This document shows, in pieces, positions 1-5,680 of a DNA stretch of 5,680 nt. The stretch is taken from the NCBI GenBank assembly GCA_013821025.1, contig JACDHN010000188.1, positions 1-5,680 of the forward strand. The letters are read 5' to 3'. Both the position numbers and the translations under genes were made by a program. Positions within the stretch are counted from its first letter, which is position 1. Each line of letters begins with the position of its first letter. The notes below the pieces were generated by a model. It was not told the origin of the DNA. It did no database searches and worked only from the letters and a program-made list of their open reading frames with translations. Origin of the DNA: Acidimicrobiia bacterium (GTDB lineage: Bacteria > Actinomycetota > Acidimicrobiia > Acidimicrobiales > Ilumatobacteraceae).

Positions 1-2
1 CT

Positions 3-209
3 CGTGGGCTCGGCGCCGTCATCGCTGCCGGTACCACCGGCCGGGCCGTCGCCACGGTGCCGACCACGTGGCTGTACGAGCGCCAAGGTTTCTGGGCCTC
101 TGCGCTGCTCGGCGTCGGGTTCGCCGTCCTGACGATGGCCGCCATCACCGTGGCGCGTACCACTCCGGCGGACGCGACCGATCGGTCGCGTGTCGGCACG
201 CGGCCATGA
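3..209 (+). CDS. C-terminal fragment of a probable MFS transporter
   Basis: The reading frame is open from the left edge to a TGA at 207-209 and gives the last 68 residues of a protein whose start lies outside the window. The fragment begins with a Gly/Ala-rich stretch (RGLGAVIAAGTTGRAV), followed by a short loop WLYERQGFW and a hydrophobic helix (ASALLGVGFAVLTMAAITVA), and ends in a polar tail. This pattern, a Gly-rich helix then W-L-Y-x-R-x-G-F-W then a last helix, is what the TM11-TM12 end of major facilitator superfamily transporters looks like. The family call is therefore an inference from a small piece, and no substrate can be named. It is convergent with the - strand gene ending at 242, with 32 bases between the two stops. 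The other two forward frames are less protein-like here: frame 1 stops at 133, and frame 2 gives an Arg/His-rich sequence. Confidence 0.6.
   Translation, partial: RGLGAVIAAGTTGRAVATVPTTWLYERQGFWASALLGVGFAVLTMAAITVARTTPADATDRSRVGTRP
172..191. terminator. Perfect 20-bp palindrome, possible bidirectional terminator
   Basis: Bases 172-191 are a perfect inverted repeat with arms ACGCGACC and GGTCGCGT around a central GATC. As RNA it would form an 8-bp G+C-rich stem with a 4-nt loop on either strand. It lies in the last codons of the MFS-like gene, 15 bases before its stop codon, and 50 bases beyond the stop of the opposing gene. That position suits a shared terminator for converging transcripts. 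Neither side has a T-run, so a classical intrinsic terminator is not shown. A protein-binding site or chance in G+C-rich coding sequence remains possible. Confidence 0.35.
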
Positions 210-241
210 CCACGACATCCGATCGCCGCTTGCCCGCCGAG

Positions 242-1150
242 CTACTCGCCGATGCTGCCGTCGGCAAGCTCACGCAGGGCGTCGAGATGGCCGAGGTGGC
301 GGGCGGTCTCCTCGATCAGGTGCAGGTAGGCGAAGCGCAGGTTGAAGTCACGGCGGGTGGAGTTGACGGCGAGGTCGTCGAGCTCGTGTCCGGCCGCCGC
401 CTGTCGCGACCGCTCGCACGCCTCGTCGTACAGCGTGATCAGTGCTTCCATCGGCTCGTCGTTGGCGCTGTGGAACTCCCAGTCCTCGTCGTCGTCCCAG
501 GGCGCCGAAGCCCACGGCTCAGGCTCGGCGTTGCCGGCGAACCGGCCATCGAACCAGCTGTCCTCAACCAGTGCCAGGTGTTTGATCAACCCGGCGATCG
601 TGGTCCCGGACCGCAGCGGCGTCATCCTGGCGTGAAACGGTGACACGCCGGCAACCTTGCGCTGCACACCGTCGCGGTACCAGTCGAGCATTCCTTCCAG
701 CAGTTGGCGCTCATCGACGGCGTGGATCGGCGGATACGGTCGATCACCGCTGTCTGTTGGTGGATCCTGGTCGCGTTCGGCCGCCGACCGTTCGACACAG
801 AACTCGTTGCCCTCCGGATCGGCGAGCACTGCCCATCCAGCGCCATCCGGTTTGCGATGGTCGGCGACCAGCGTGGCGCCGTCGGCGACGAGCGTGTCAA
901 CGGTGACGTCCCGAGCTTGGTCGGGGAGCAGATCGAGGTGAACGCGGTTCTTGAGGGTCTTGAGCTCGGGCACCGGAACGAACAGCAGTCCTGGATGCTG
1001 ACCGGTGGGATCGGTGATCAGCGCTTCGGGATCGTCGGGTGAGTTGGGATTGTCAGGGTCCTCGACGAACCCGAGGACGTTCGCCCAGAAGCGGGAAAGG
1101 GTGTACGGATTGCAGGCGTCGATGGTGACGTGCCGGATGCGACTTGGCAT
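242..1150 (-). CDS. VOC (glyoxalase-like) / DUF664 DinB-type fusion protein
   Basis: This 302-residue protein has two domains. Residues 4-121 form a glyoxalase-like VOC fold of the Glyoxalase_6 type: IRHVTIDA at 5-12, F-W-x-x-V-L-G-F at 21-28, NRVHLDL at 68-74, and the ending W-A-V-L-A-D-P-E-G-N-E-F-C-V-E at 106-120. After an acidic, Pro-rich linker (about 122-140), residues 145-298 match the DUF664/DinB four-helix family of mycothiol-dependent enzymes, with LIKHLALVEDSWF at 188-200 and EETARHLGHLDALRE at 280-294. By analogy with mycothiol-dependent maleylpyruvate isomerase, H191, E281 and H285 are the likely metal ligands. The protein is probably cytosolic, since no signal peptide or membrane segment is seen. 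A role in thiol-dependent detoxification or drug resistance is inferred from the families; the substrate is unknown. The ATG start is secure: TGAGGAG lies 8 bases upstream and an in-frame TGA at 1163-1165 blocks any longer form. Confidence 0.88.
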   Translation of the reverse strand: MPSRIRHVTIDACNPYTLSRFWANVLGFVEDPDNPNSPDDPEALITDPTGQHPGLLFVPVPELKTLKNRVHLDLLPDQARDVTVDTLVADGATLVADHRKPDGAGWAVLADPEGNEFCVERSAAERDQDPPTDSGDRPYPPIHAVDERQLLEGMLDWYRDGVQRKVAGVSPFHARMTPLRSGTTIAGLIKHLALVEDSWFDGRFAGNAEPEPWASAPWDDDEDWEFHSANDEPMEALITLYDEACERSRQAAAGHELDDLAVNSTRRDFNLRFAYLHLIEETARHLGHLDALRELADGSIGE

Positions 1151-1158
1151 CGGATGGG

Positions 1159-1165
1159 CTCCTCA
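1159..1165 (-). promoter_or_regulatory. Ribosome binding site of the VOC/DUF664 gene
   Basis: On the - strand this reads TGAGGAG, 8 bases before the ATG at 1150-1148. The TGA within it is also the in-frame stop that fixes this start. Confidence 0.75.
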
Positions 1166-1208
1166 TAGGTCATTTGCTGGGGAATGCCGCTCCGGCTCGC
1201 CGCGCGGA

Positions 1209-1268
1209 TCAGTGACGGGCGTCGGAGGGCGCAGTGCATGGCGTGATGATCACGCATCTGTCGTTCAC
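1209..1268 (-). CDS. Possible 19-residue leader peptide (upstream ORF)
   Basis: A GTG at 1268-1266 opens a 19-codon frame, read as (M)NDRCVIITPCTAPSDARH, ending at TGA 1211-1209. It is preceded by a perfect AGGAGG at 1280-1275 with a 6-base spacer, a better ribosome binding site than that of any long gene here except the second ABC gene. It lies 58 bases upstream of the VOC/DUF664 start on the same strand and downstream of a possible promoter, the arrangement of a translated leader. The peptide has two cysteines (residues 5 and 11) but no run of one amino acid, and I do not recognise it. The AGGAGG could be chance, since the same bases read CCTCCT on the other strand. A different - strand frame is also open across this stretch, so openness alone is not evidence. 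Confidence 0.25.
   Translation of the reverse strand: MNDRCVIITPCTAPSDARH
1241..1255. promoter_or_regulatory. 15-bp palindrome, candidate operator in the divergent promoter region
   Basis: Bases 1241-1255 read GCGTGAT-G-ATCACGC, a perfect inverted repeat with 7-bp arms around one base. Its centre, 1248, is the exact midpoint of the 195-bp gap between the divergent starts at 1150 and 1346. The one-base centre makes it a poor RNA hairpin but a typical shape for a site bound by a dimeric repressor. No regulator gene is in the window, so the binding protein cannot be named. Confidence 0.4.
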
Positions 1269-1306
1269 TGTGCACCTCCTCGTCGCTCGGTTGGACCGCA
1301 GCGCAA

Positions 1307-1336
1307 ACGATACTTGCGGCGCCGGCGCGCTCACAG
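1307..1336 (-). promoter_or_regulatory. Possible promoter for the VOC/DUF664 gene
   Basis: On the - strand TATCGT at 1312-1307 fits the actinobacterial -10 pattern TAnnnT. CTGTGA at 1336-1331, 18 bases upstream, is a weak -35 match (3 of 6 to TTGACA). Transcription would start near 1300, about 20 bases before the AGGAGG of the possible leader ORF and 150 bases before the VOC/DUF664 ATG. The spacer is very G+C-rich and contains the palindrome GCGCCGGCGC at 1319-1328. On the + strand the same bases give GATACT at 1309-1314, but without a -35 at proper distance, so no promoter is called for the serine hydrolase operon. Confidence 0.28.
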
Positions 1337-1345
1337 CGGGTTTCG

Positions 1346-2578
1346 ATGTGCCAGCATTCCGCCATGACCGCATCGGCTGAGGACCACGGCTTCGATGTCG
1401 AGCGCCTGGCCCGCCTCGATGCGACGCTGCAGAGCTTCGTCGACGCCGGGAAGCTCCCCGGCGTGCAAGTTTTGGTCAGCCGCCACGGCCACTTGGTACA
1501 CCGCAACTGCTACGGGTTCACCGATGTCGAGGCGCAGACGAAGGTGACTCCCGAGTCCATCTACCGCATCTACTCGATGACGAAACCGATCACCAGCGTC
1601 GCGGTGATGATGCTGCTCGAGGAGGGCCACCTGCTGCTCGAGAACCCGGTCAGCCGGTTCCTCCCCGAGTTCGCCGAACCGAAGGTCTTCGTTGGTGGCA
1701 ACGCCAACAACGTGCGCACCCGGCCGGCGGTCCGCCCGTTCTCGGTGCACGACCTGCTCATCCACATGTCGGGCCTGACGTACGGGTTCTTCGAGTCGCA
1801 CCCCGTCGACGCGCTGTACCGGCGCCAGCGGTTGGGCGAGTTCATCCACCCCGACTACGACCTGGCCGAGGGAATGGGCCGCCTGGCCGAGATCCCGCTG
1901 CTGTTCGATCCCGGCGACCGCTGGAACTACTCGATCGCAACCGACGTGCTGGGACGCGTCGTGGAAGTGGTGAGCGGCACCACGCTCGACGAGTTCTTCC
2001 GTACGCGCATCTTCGAGCCGCTCGGCATGGTCGATACCGGGTTCAGCGCCCCCGAATCCGAGCTCGGGCGGTGCTGCTCGCTGTACATGCCCGGCGGGCA
2101 GGGGTCGATGAACGAACTCTTCCCGGCCGAGACGATGGTCCAGCAACCGGCATTCCTTTCGGGTGGCGGTGGTTTGGTCGGGACGGCCGACGATTACCTT
2201 CGCTTCGCCCACATGCTGCTGAACGGCGGTGAGCTGGAAGGGGTGCGCCTCCTCGGTTCGCGAACGGTCGGGGCGATGAAACGCAACCAGCTGCCGGGTG
2301 GCGCCTCGCTGAACGAGTGCGGCCAATCCACGTTCACCGAGGTGGCGATGGCCGGCCACGGCTTCGGCCTCGGGTTCTCCGTCGTCGAGCAGCCGGCGGC
2401 CACGCAGGTGTTGAGCTCGCCGGGGCTGTTCGGCTGGGGCGGGGCGGCGAGCACCGCGTTCTGGGTCGACCCGATAGAGCAGATCTGCTGCGTCTTCATG
2501 ACCCAGCTCCTCCCTTCCGACACGTACCCGATCCGTCCCTTCCTGCGCAACGGCGTTTACCAGGCGCTCGTCGACTGA
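1346..2578 (+). CDS. Serine hydrolase, class C beta-lactamase / EstB-like esterase family
   Basis: This 410-residue protein covers the full family length. The catalytic motif S-x-x-K is SMTK at 77-80 within IYRIYSMTKPITS, giving nucleophile S77 and general base K80. LLIHMSGLTYGF at 137-148 matches the conserved LLxHtSGL block. The second motif is Y195-S-I in WNYSIATDVLG, with Tyr kept but Asn of the lactamase YxN replaced, as in esterase members. The third block is GWGGAAST at 363-370, where beta-lactamases have KTG. Together these favour an esterase or amide hydrolase over a true beta-lactamase. No signal peptide or membrane helix is visible, so it is probably cytosolic. The start is uncertain: ATG 1346 has only a weak AGCGGG five bases upstream, and ATG 1364 (residue 7) has none; no other in-frame start exists back to the stop at 1247-1249. 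The first ABC gene begins 13 bases after its stop, implying co-transcription. Confidence 0.9.
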   Translation: MCQHSAMTASAEDHGFDVERLARLDATLQSFVDAGKLPGVQVLVSRHGHLVHRNCYGFTDVEAQTKVTPESIYRIYSMTKPITSVAVMMLLEEGHLLLENPVSRFLPEFAEPKVFVGGNANNVRTRPAVRPFSVHDLLIHMSGLTYGFFESHPVDALYRRQRLGEFIHPDYDLAEGMGRLAEIPLLFDPGDRWNYSIATDVLGRVVEVVSGTTLDEFFRTRIFEPLGMVDTGFSAPESELGRCCSLYMPGGQGSMNELFPAETMVQQPAFLSGGGGLVGTADDYLRFAHMLLNGGELEGVRLLGSRTVGAMKRNQLPGGASLNECGQSTFTEVAMAGHGFGLGFSVVEQPAATQVLSSPGLFGWGGAASTAFWVDPIEQICCVFMTQLLPSDTYPIRPFLRNGVYQALVD

Positions 2579-2591
2579 ACCGCGCCAGCCG

Positions 2592-4391
2592 ATGACCGGT
2601 CTCCGCGAGCGGCAGGAGTGGGCCTTCTTCGGCGCACTGCGCCGCGCCGCGCCGGCGCTGACCGCTGCGTGGTGGTCAGTGCTCGTGCTGCGGGGCCTGC
2701 TGCCTCCTGCGCTGGCCATCGCCATCGGTCAGATCGTCGGCGCCGTCGAGGCCGACCGCTCGCTCGCTGGCCCGCTGACACTCCTCGGCGTGCTGTTCGT
2801 GGCCCTGCAGGTGCTGCCGCCGCTCCATCAGGCGATCGGCGCCAACCTCGGCGACCGCACGGCGGCGTGGCTCAACGACCGGCTGATGGACGCCACGACG
2901 ACGCCTCCCGGCATCGGGCACCTGGAGGATCCGGAGCTGACGAACGATCTCACTGTCGCCCGCGACTTCGAGCTCGGCATCATGGGCCCTCCACTGTCGG
3001 TGAGCATGGACTTCATCGCCGCCGGGCTCGTCGAACTGCTCGGCGGGTTGGCTGCGGCAGCGGTGCTGTTCGGGTTCTCGTGGTGGGCGCCAATGGTCCT
3101 CCTCGCGGCATGGGGGTCGACCCACTGGCTGCTGCGCGAGAGCGGCGTGTGGAAGGACCGCAACACCGACGAGGTGCGCAACGCTCAGCGCCACGCCGAC
3201 TACGCATTCCGGCTCGCCGTCGACCCCCCTGCGGCCAAGGAGGTCCGGCTGTTCGGTCTTGCCGGCTGGGTGATCGAACGGTTCGCCGCCCGTCGCCGCC
3301 GGCTCTACGAACTGCAGTGGCAGGCAACGCGCATGCGCGAGCGCTCTGTCGTCGGCTGTCTCGTCATCGTGCTGGCCGCCAACGTGCTGGTGCTGTGGGC
3401 AATCGGCGACGCCGCCGCCGACGGCCGCATCGGTCTGGCGGCGGCGGTCGTGTTCGTGCAGACGGCGTTCTCCGCCAGCTCCATCGCCTTCGGCGGCCTG
3501 AGTTGGGCGCTCGACAGCGCAGCGGCACCCGTCGCTGCTGTGCTGCGTTTGGAGGCGGCGATGGCACCGGCCGGCGCGCTCGCAAGCGGCGATCAGCCGG
3601 CCGACGGACTCCCGGCGCACTCGGTGCGGTTCCGCGACGTCACGTTCTCCTATCCACCTGGGGACCGGCCCGTGCTCGACCGGTTCGACATCACCATCCC
3701 GGCCGGTTCGTCGCTCGCCATCGTCGGCCAGAACGGGGCCGGCAAGACCACGCTGGCGAAGTTGCTGTGCCGGTTGTACGACCCGCAGTCGGGCGCCATC
3801 GAGATCGACGGCGTCGACCTGCGACACATCGACGTCGACGTGTGGCGCTCGCGCCTGGCGGCCGTGTTCCAGGACTTCGTGCGCTACGAGTTGTCGCTGC
3901 GCGAGAACGTGGCGCCCCGCGGCGCCTCCGATGCCGACGTCATCGCCGCTCTGGCTGAGGCCGGGGCGGACCACGTGGCAGACATCGACACCGTGCTCGC
4001 CAAGGGCTACGACGGTGGCACCGAGCTGTCCGGTGGCCAGTGGCAGCGCGTCGCCCTCGCCAGGGCGCTGTGCGCCGTGCGCAGTGGCGCCGCTTTGGTG
4101 CTGCTCGACGAGCCGACCGCCCAGCTCGACGTGCGCGGCGAGTCGGAGATCTTCGAGCGGGTGCTGGCGGCGACGCGCCATTGCACGACGATCCTGATCT
4201 CGCATCGCTTCTCCACAGTGCGCCAAGCCGATCGCATCTGTGTGCTCGAGCACGGCCGCGTGGTTGAGCTCGGCACGCACGACGAGTTGATGGCGCGAGA
4301 CGGTCGCTACCGCACGATGTTCGAGTTGCAGGCGTCGCGGTTCGTTGAGCTCGACGAGACCGGCGAGGAGGTGGTGCATGAGTCGCTCTGA
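2592..4391 (+). CDS. ABC exporter half-transporter, fused permease and ATPase
   Basis: A complete 599-residue half-size exporter of the MdlB/MsbA-like architecture. The membrane domain has about six helices near 27-52, 60-78, 142-161, 162-181, 252-272 and 280-303, with the cytoplasmic motif AAKEVRLFG at 214-222. The ATPase domain (about 342-585) has all working motifs: Walker A GQNGAGKTT 379-387, Q-loop Q427 in VFQDFVRYELSLREN, signature LSGGQ 479-483, Walker B LVLLDEP 502-508 with catalytic E507, and H-loop H538 in ISHRFS. It should therefore be a competent ATPase subunit. The substrate cannot be told from sequence; relatives move peptides, lipids or drugs. No clear Shine-Dalgarno precedes the ATG, which is 13 bases after the hydrolase stop, so translation may be coupled to that gene. 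Its end overlaps the next gene by 14 bases, and that gene encodes a paralogue, so a heterodimer is likely. Confidence 0.93.
   Translation: MTGLRERQEWAFFGALRRAAPALTAAWWSVLVLRGLLPPALAIAIGQIVGAVEADRSLAGPLTLLGVLFVALQVLPPLHQAIGANLGDRTAAWLNDRLMDATTTPPGIGHLEDPELTNDLTVARDFELGIMGPPLSVSMDFIAAGLVELLGGLAAAAVLFGFSWWAPMVLLAAWGSTHWLLRESGVWKDRNTDEVRNAQRHADYAFRLAVDPPAAKEVRLFGLAGWVIERFAARRRRLYELQWQATRMRERSVVGCLVIVLAANVLVLWAIGDAAADGRIGLAAAVVFVQTAFSASSIAFGGLSWALDSAAAPVAAVLRLEAAMAPAGALASGDQPADGLPAHSVRFRDVTFSYPPGDRPVLDRFDITIPAGSSLAIVGQNGAGKTTLAKLLCRLYDPQSGAIEIDGVDLRHIDVDVWRSRLAAVFQDFVRYELSLRENVAPRGASDADVIAALAEAGADHVADIDTVLAKGYDGGTELSGGQWQRVALARALCAVRSGAALVLLDEPTAQLDVRGESEIFERVLAATRHCTTILISHRFSTVRQADRICVLEHGRVVELGTHDELMARDGRYRTMFELQASRFVELDETGEEVVHESL
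4365..4371 (+). promoter_or_regulatory. Ribosome binding site of the second ABC gene
   Basis: GAGGAGG lies 6 bases before the ATG at 4378 and is inside the last codons of the first ABC gene (the Glu-Glu-Val near its C-terminus). It fixes the start of the second gene and supports co-translation of the pair. Confidence 0.8.
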
Positions 4392-5680
4392 CGACCTGCC
4401 CCCGGCACTGTCGTCACTGTGGCGCACGGTGCGGCTCGGCTACCGAGCCGAGCCGCGGCTACTCGTCGCCTCGTTCCTCATGACGGCGGCCACGGCGCTG
4501 CCCGACGCGCTGGTGGCGCTGTGGCTGAAGCTGCTGTCCGACGGCGTGCTCGATGACGATCGCGCGCTGGTGCTCGTCGCCACCCTCGGCCTGGCAGTGT
4601 CCGCCGCCGCCACCTGGTTCCTGCGGGTCGTGTTCGACCGGGTGCAGCGCCGGTTCCGCGACAGGGTCAGCATCGCACTCGAGTCTCACGTGGCGAGGCT
4701 GCAGGCCTCCGTCGCCACCATCGAGCACCACGAGCGCCCGGACTACCTCGACCGGCTGGCCGTGCTGCGCGACCAGATCTTCACGCTCGACCATCTGTTC
4801 ATGTCGCTGTTCTCCACCGTCGGTTGGCTGCTGCGACTCGTGTTCACCGTGGTCCTGATCGCCAGCATCCACCCGCTGCTGGCTCTTCTCGTGGTGTTCG
4901 CCGTACCCACCGTGCTCACCGCCACGTGGCGGCCCAAGATCGAACGCGACACCGAGGAGTCCGTGGCCTCGCGCCAGCGACTGGCCCGCCACCTGTTCCT
5001 GGTGGGCACATCGGCGCCGCCGGGCAAGGAGGTCCGCGTCACGGGCATCGGACCGCAGCTCGTCGAACGGCGCCGCTCCGCCTGGGAGGCGTGGTACCGA
5101 CCGCTCGGCGCTGTTCGATGGCGCAGCGCGCTCTGGCACATGGCGGCGTGGTCCGTGTTCGGAGCTGCGTTCGTGGTTGCCGTCACGTTCGTGGCATCCG
5201 GTCTCGACGCCTCCACCGGCTCGGTGCTGCTGGTGCTCGTCGCCGGCAGCCGGCTGTCGGCGTTCGTCGGCGCAGCGGTCGGCGAGCTCGGATTCTTGCG
5301 AGGAATCTGGCTCGATTCGTCGCGCCGCCTTGCTTGGCTCGAGGACTATGCCGAGGGGCTCGATGCCGGCGCCGACCAGCCGGTGCCCGACCTCATCGAG
5401 AAAGGGATCCGCTTCGAGCACGTGTCGTTCCATTACCCAGGCACGGAGCGCCTCGTGCTCGACGACATCGACCTCGAGCTGCCGGCCGGATCTGTCGTGG
5501 CCATCGTCGGTGAGAACGGTGCCGGCAAGACCACGCTCGTGAAGCTGCTGTGCCGGATGTACGCGCCGACAGGCGGCCGGATCCTGGTCGACGGCGCCGA
5601 CCTTGCGCGACTGCCGAACGACGAGTGGCGCGCAAAGCTGGCAGGCGCCTTTCAGGACTTCTTCCGCTTCGAGTTCACCG
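4378..5680 (+). CDS. Second ABC exporter half-transporter, truncated by the window end
   Basis: The frame is open from ATG 4378 to the right edge (434 codons plus one base) with no stop. It encodes the membrane domain and the first part of the ATPase of a second half-size exporter. Helices lie near 28-53, 63-84, 143-164, 165-182, 252-274 and 281-303. PPGKEVRVTG at 214-223 matches the AAKEVRLFG motif of the upstream protein. The ATPase domain starts near 342 (GIRFEHVSFHYPG), with Walker A GENGAGKTT at 378-386 and Q-loop Q426 in AFQDFFRFEFT. The signature, Walker B and H-loop lie beyond the window, so whether this half is catalytically complete cannot be judged. The start is well supported by GAGGAGG six bases upstream. 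Motif positions differ from the upstream paralogue by only one residue, so the two are colinear and probably arose by duplication, as in heterodimeric exporters. The truncation is from the window edge, not a mutation. Confidence 0.93.
   Translation, partial: MSRSDDLPPALSSLWRTVRLGYRAEPRLLVASFLMTAATALPDALVALWLKLLSDGVLDDDRALVLVATLGLAVSAAATWFLRVVFDRVQRRFRDRVSIALESHVARLQASVATIEHHERPDYLDRLAVLRDQIFTLDHLFMSLFSTVGWLLRLVFTVVLIASIHPLLALLVVFAVPTVLTATWRPKIERDTEESVASRQRLARHLFLVGTSAPPGKEVRVTGIGPQLVERRRSAWEAWYRPLGAVRWRSALWHMAAWSVFGAAFVVAVTFVASGLDASTGSVLLVLVAGSRLSAFVGAAVGELGFLRGIWLDSSRRLAWLEDYAEGLDAGADQPVPDLIEKGIRFEHVSFHYPGTERLVLDDIDLELPAGSVVAIVGENGAGKTTLVKLLCRMYAPTGGRILVDGADLARLPNDEWRAKLAGAFQDFFRFEFT

Larger units (their letters stand above)
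1346..5680 (+). other. Probable operon: serine hydrolase and two ABC half-exporters
   Basis: Three genes on one strand are separated by 13 bases and then overlap by 14, with no hairpin or promoter-like sequence seen between them. Such spacing strongly suggests one transcript. The operon continues past the right edge, since the second ABC gene is unfinished. No precursor peptide, biosynthetic enzyme or regulator is visible, so the exported compound is unknown. Confidence 0.7.

Noticed and set aside
228..269. Inverted repeat GCTTGCC (228-234) / GGCAAGC (263-269) spanning the VOC/DUF664 stop
   Set aside because: Only 7 bp with a 28-base loop and no T-run. This is too weak to call a terminator.
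68..643. + strand open frame across the MFS end and the antisense of the VOC/DUF664 gene
   Set aside because: It has no family features and conflicts with two better-supported genes on either side of 210-241.
1291..1314. + strand TTGGAC (1291-1296) and GATACT (1309-1314) as a promoter for the hydrolase operon
   Set aside because: The spacer is only 12 bases, too short for a sigma-70-type promoter.
1018..1506. - strand open frame crossing the divergent intergenic region
   Set aside because: It would cross both the serine hydrolase start and the VOC/DUF664 start in other frames, and no internal start is well placed behind the AGGAGG at 1275-1280. Composition is not convincing.
1331..2725. Long - strand open frame (464 codons) opposite the serine hydrolase
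   Set aside because: Its product is rich in Arg, His, Gln and Glu with no recognisable motif, as expected from the antisense of a G+C-rich gene. The + strand frame has clear catalytic motifs.
3238..3243. AGGAGG inside the first ABC gene (a matching one lies at 5027-5032 in the second)
   Set aside because: Both arise from the codons of the conserved K-E-V-R motif. No start codon at a useful distance suggests an internal gene.
2676..4427. Long - strand open frame (583 codons) opposite the first ABC gene
   Set aside because: Antisense shadow: low-complexity His/Gln/Glu/Arg composition and no domain, while the + strand encodes a complete ABC exporter.
4459..5433. - strand open frame (324 codons) opposite the second ABC gene
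   Set aside because: Same shadow pattern. The + strand frame has a Walker A motif and membrane helices.

Overview
The window is G+C-rich (about two-thirds by eye, not counted) and densely coded. It looks like the chromosome of an actinobacterium. The strongest clue is a DUF664/DinB-type domain of the mycothiol-dependent enzyme group, a thiol system confined to Actinomycetota. A more precise placement, for example in Acidimicrobiia, would be a guess.

Layout. (1) Bases 3-209, + strand: the last 68 codons of a membrane protein that reads like the C-terminus of a major facilitator superfamily (MFS) transporter. A perfect 20-bp palindrome sits just before its stop. (2) Bases 242-1150, - strand and convergent with it: a two-domain protein joining an N-terminal glyoxalase-like (VOC) domain to a C-terminal DUF664/DinB domain. 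(3) Bases 1151-1345: a 195-bp divergent intergenic region. It holds a 15-bp palindrome at its exact midpoint, a possible - strand promoter and a possible 19-codon leader ORF with a perfect AGGAGG. (4) Bases 1346-2578, + strand: a serine hydrolase of the class C beta-lactamase/esterase family. (5) Bases 2592-4391, + strand: a complete half-size ABC exporter (membrane domain fused to ATPase). (6) Bases 4378-5680, + strand, running off the window: a second half-size ABC exporter, cut just after its Q-loop.

The last three genes are very tightly spaced (13-nt gap, then a 14-nt overlap with the ribosome binding site inside the previous gene), so they are probably one transcript. The two ABC proteins are paralogues and most likely form a heterodimeric exporter. 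The upstream serine hydrolase may process or detoxify what the pump carries, but nothing in the window identifies a substrate. No RNA genes, insertion sequences, CRISPR arrays or phage features were seen. Nothing here clearly amounts to a new system; the most unexplained part is the intergenic region.
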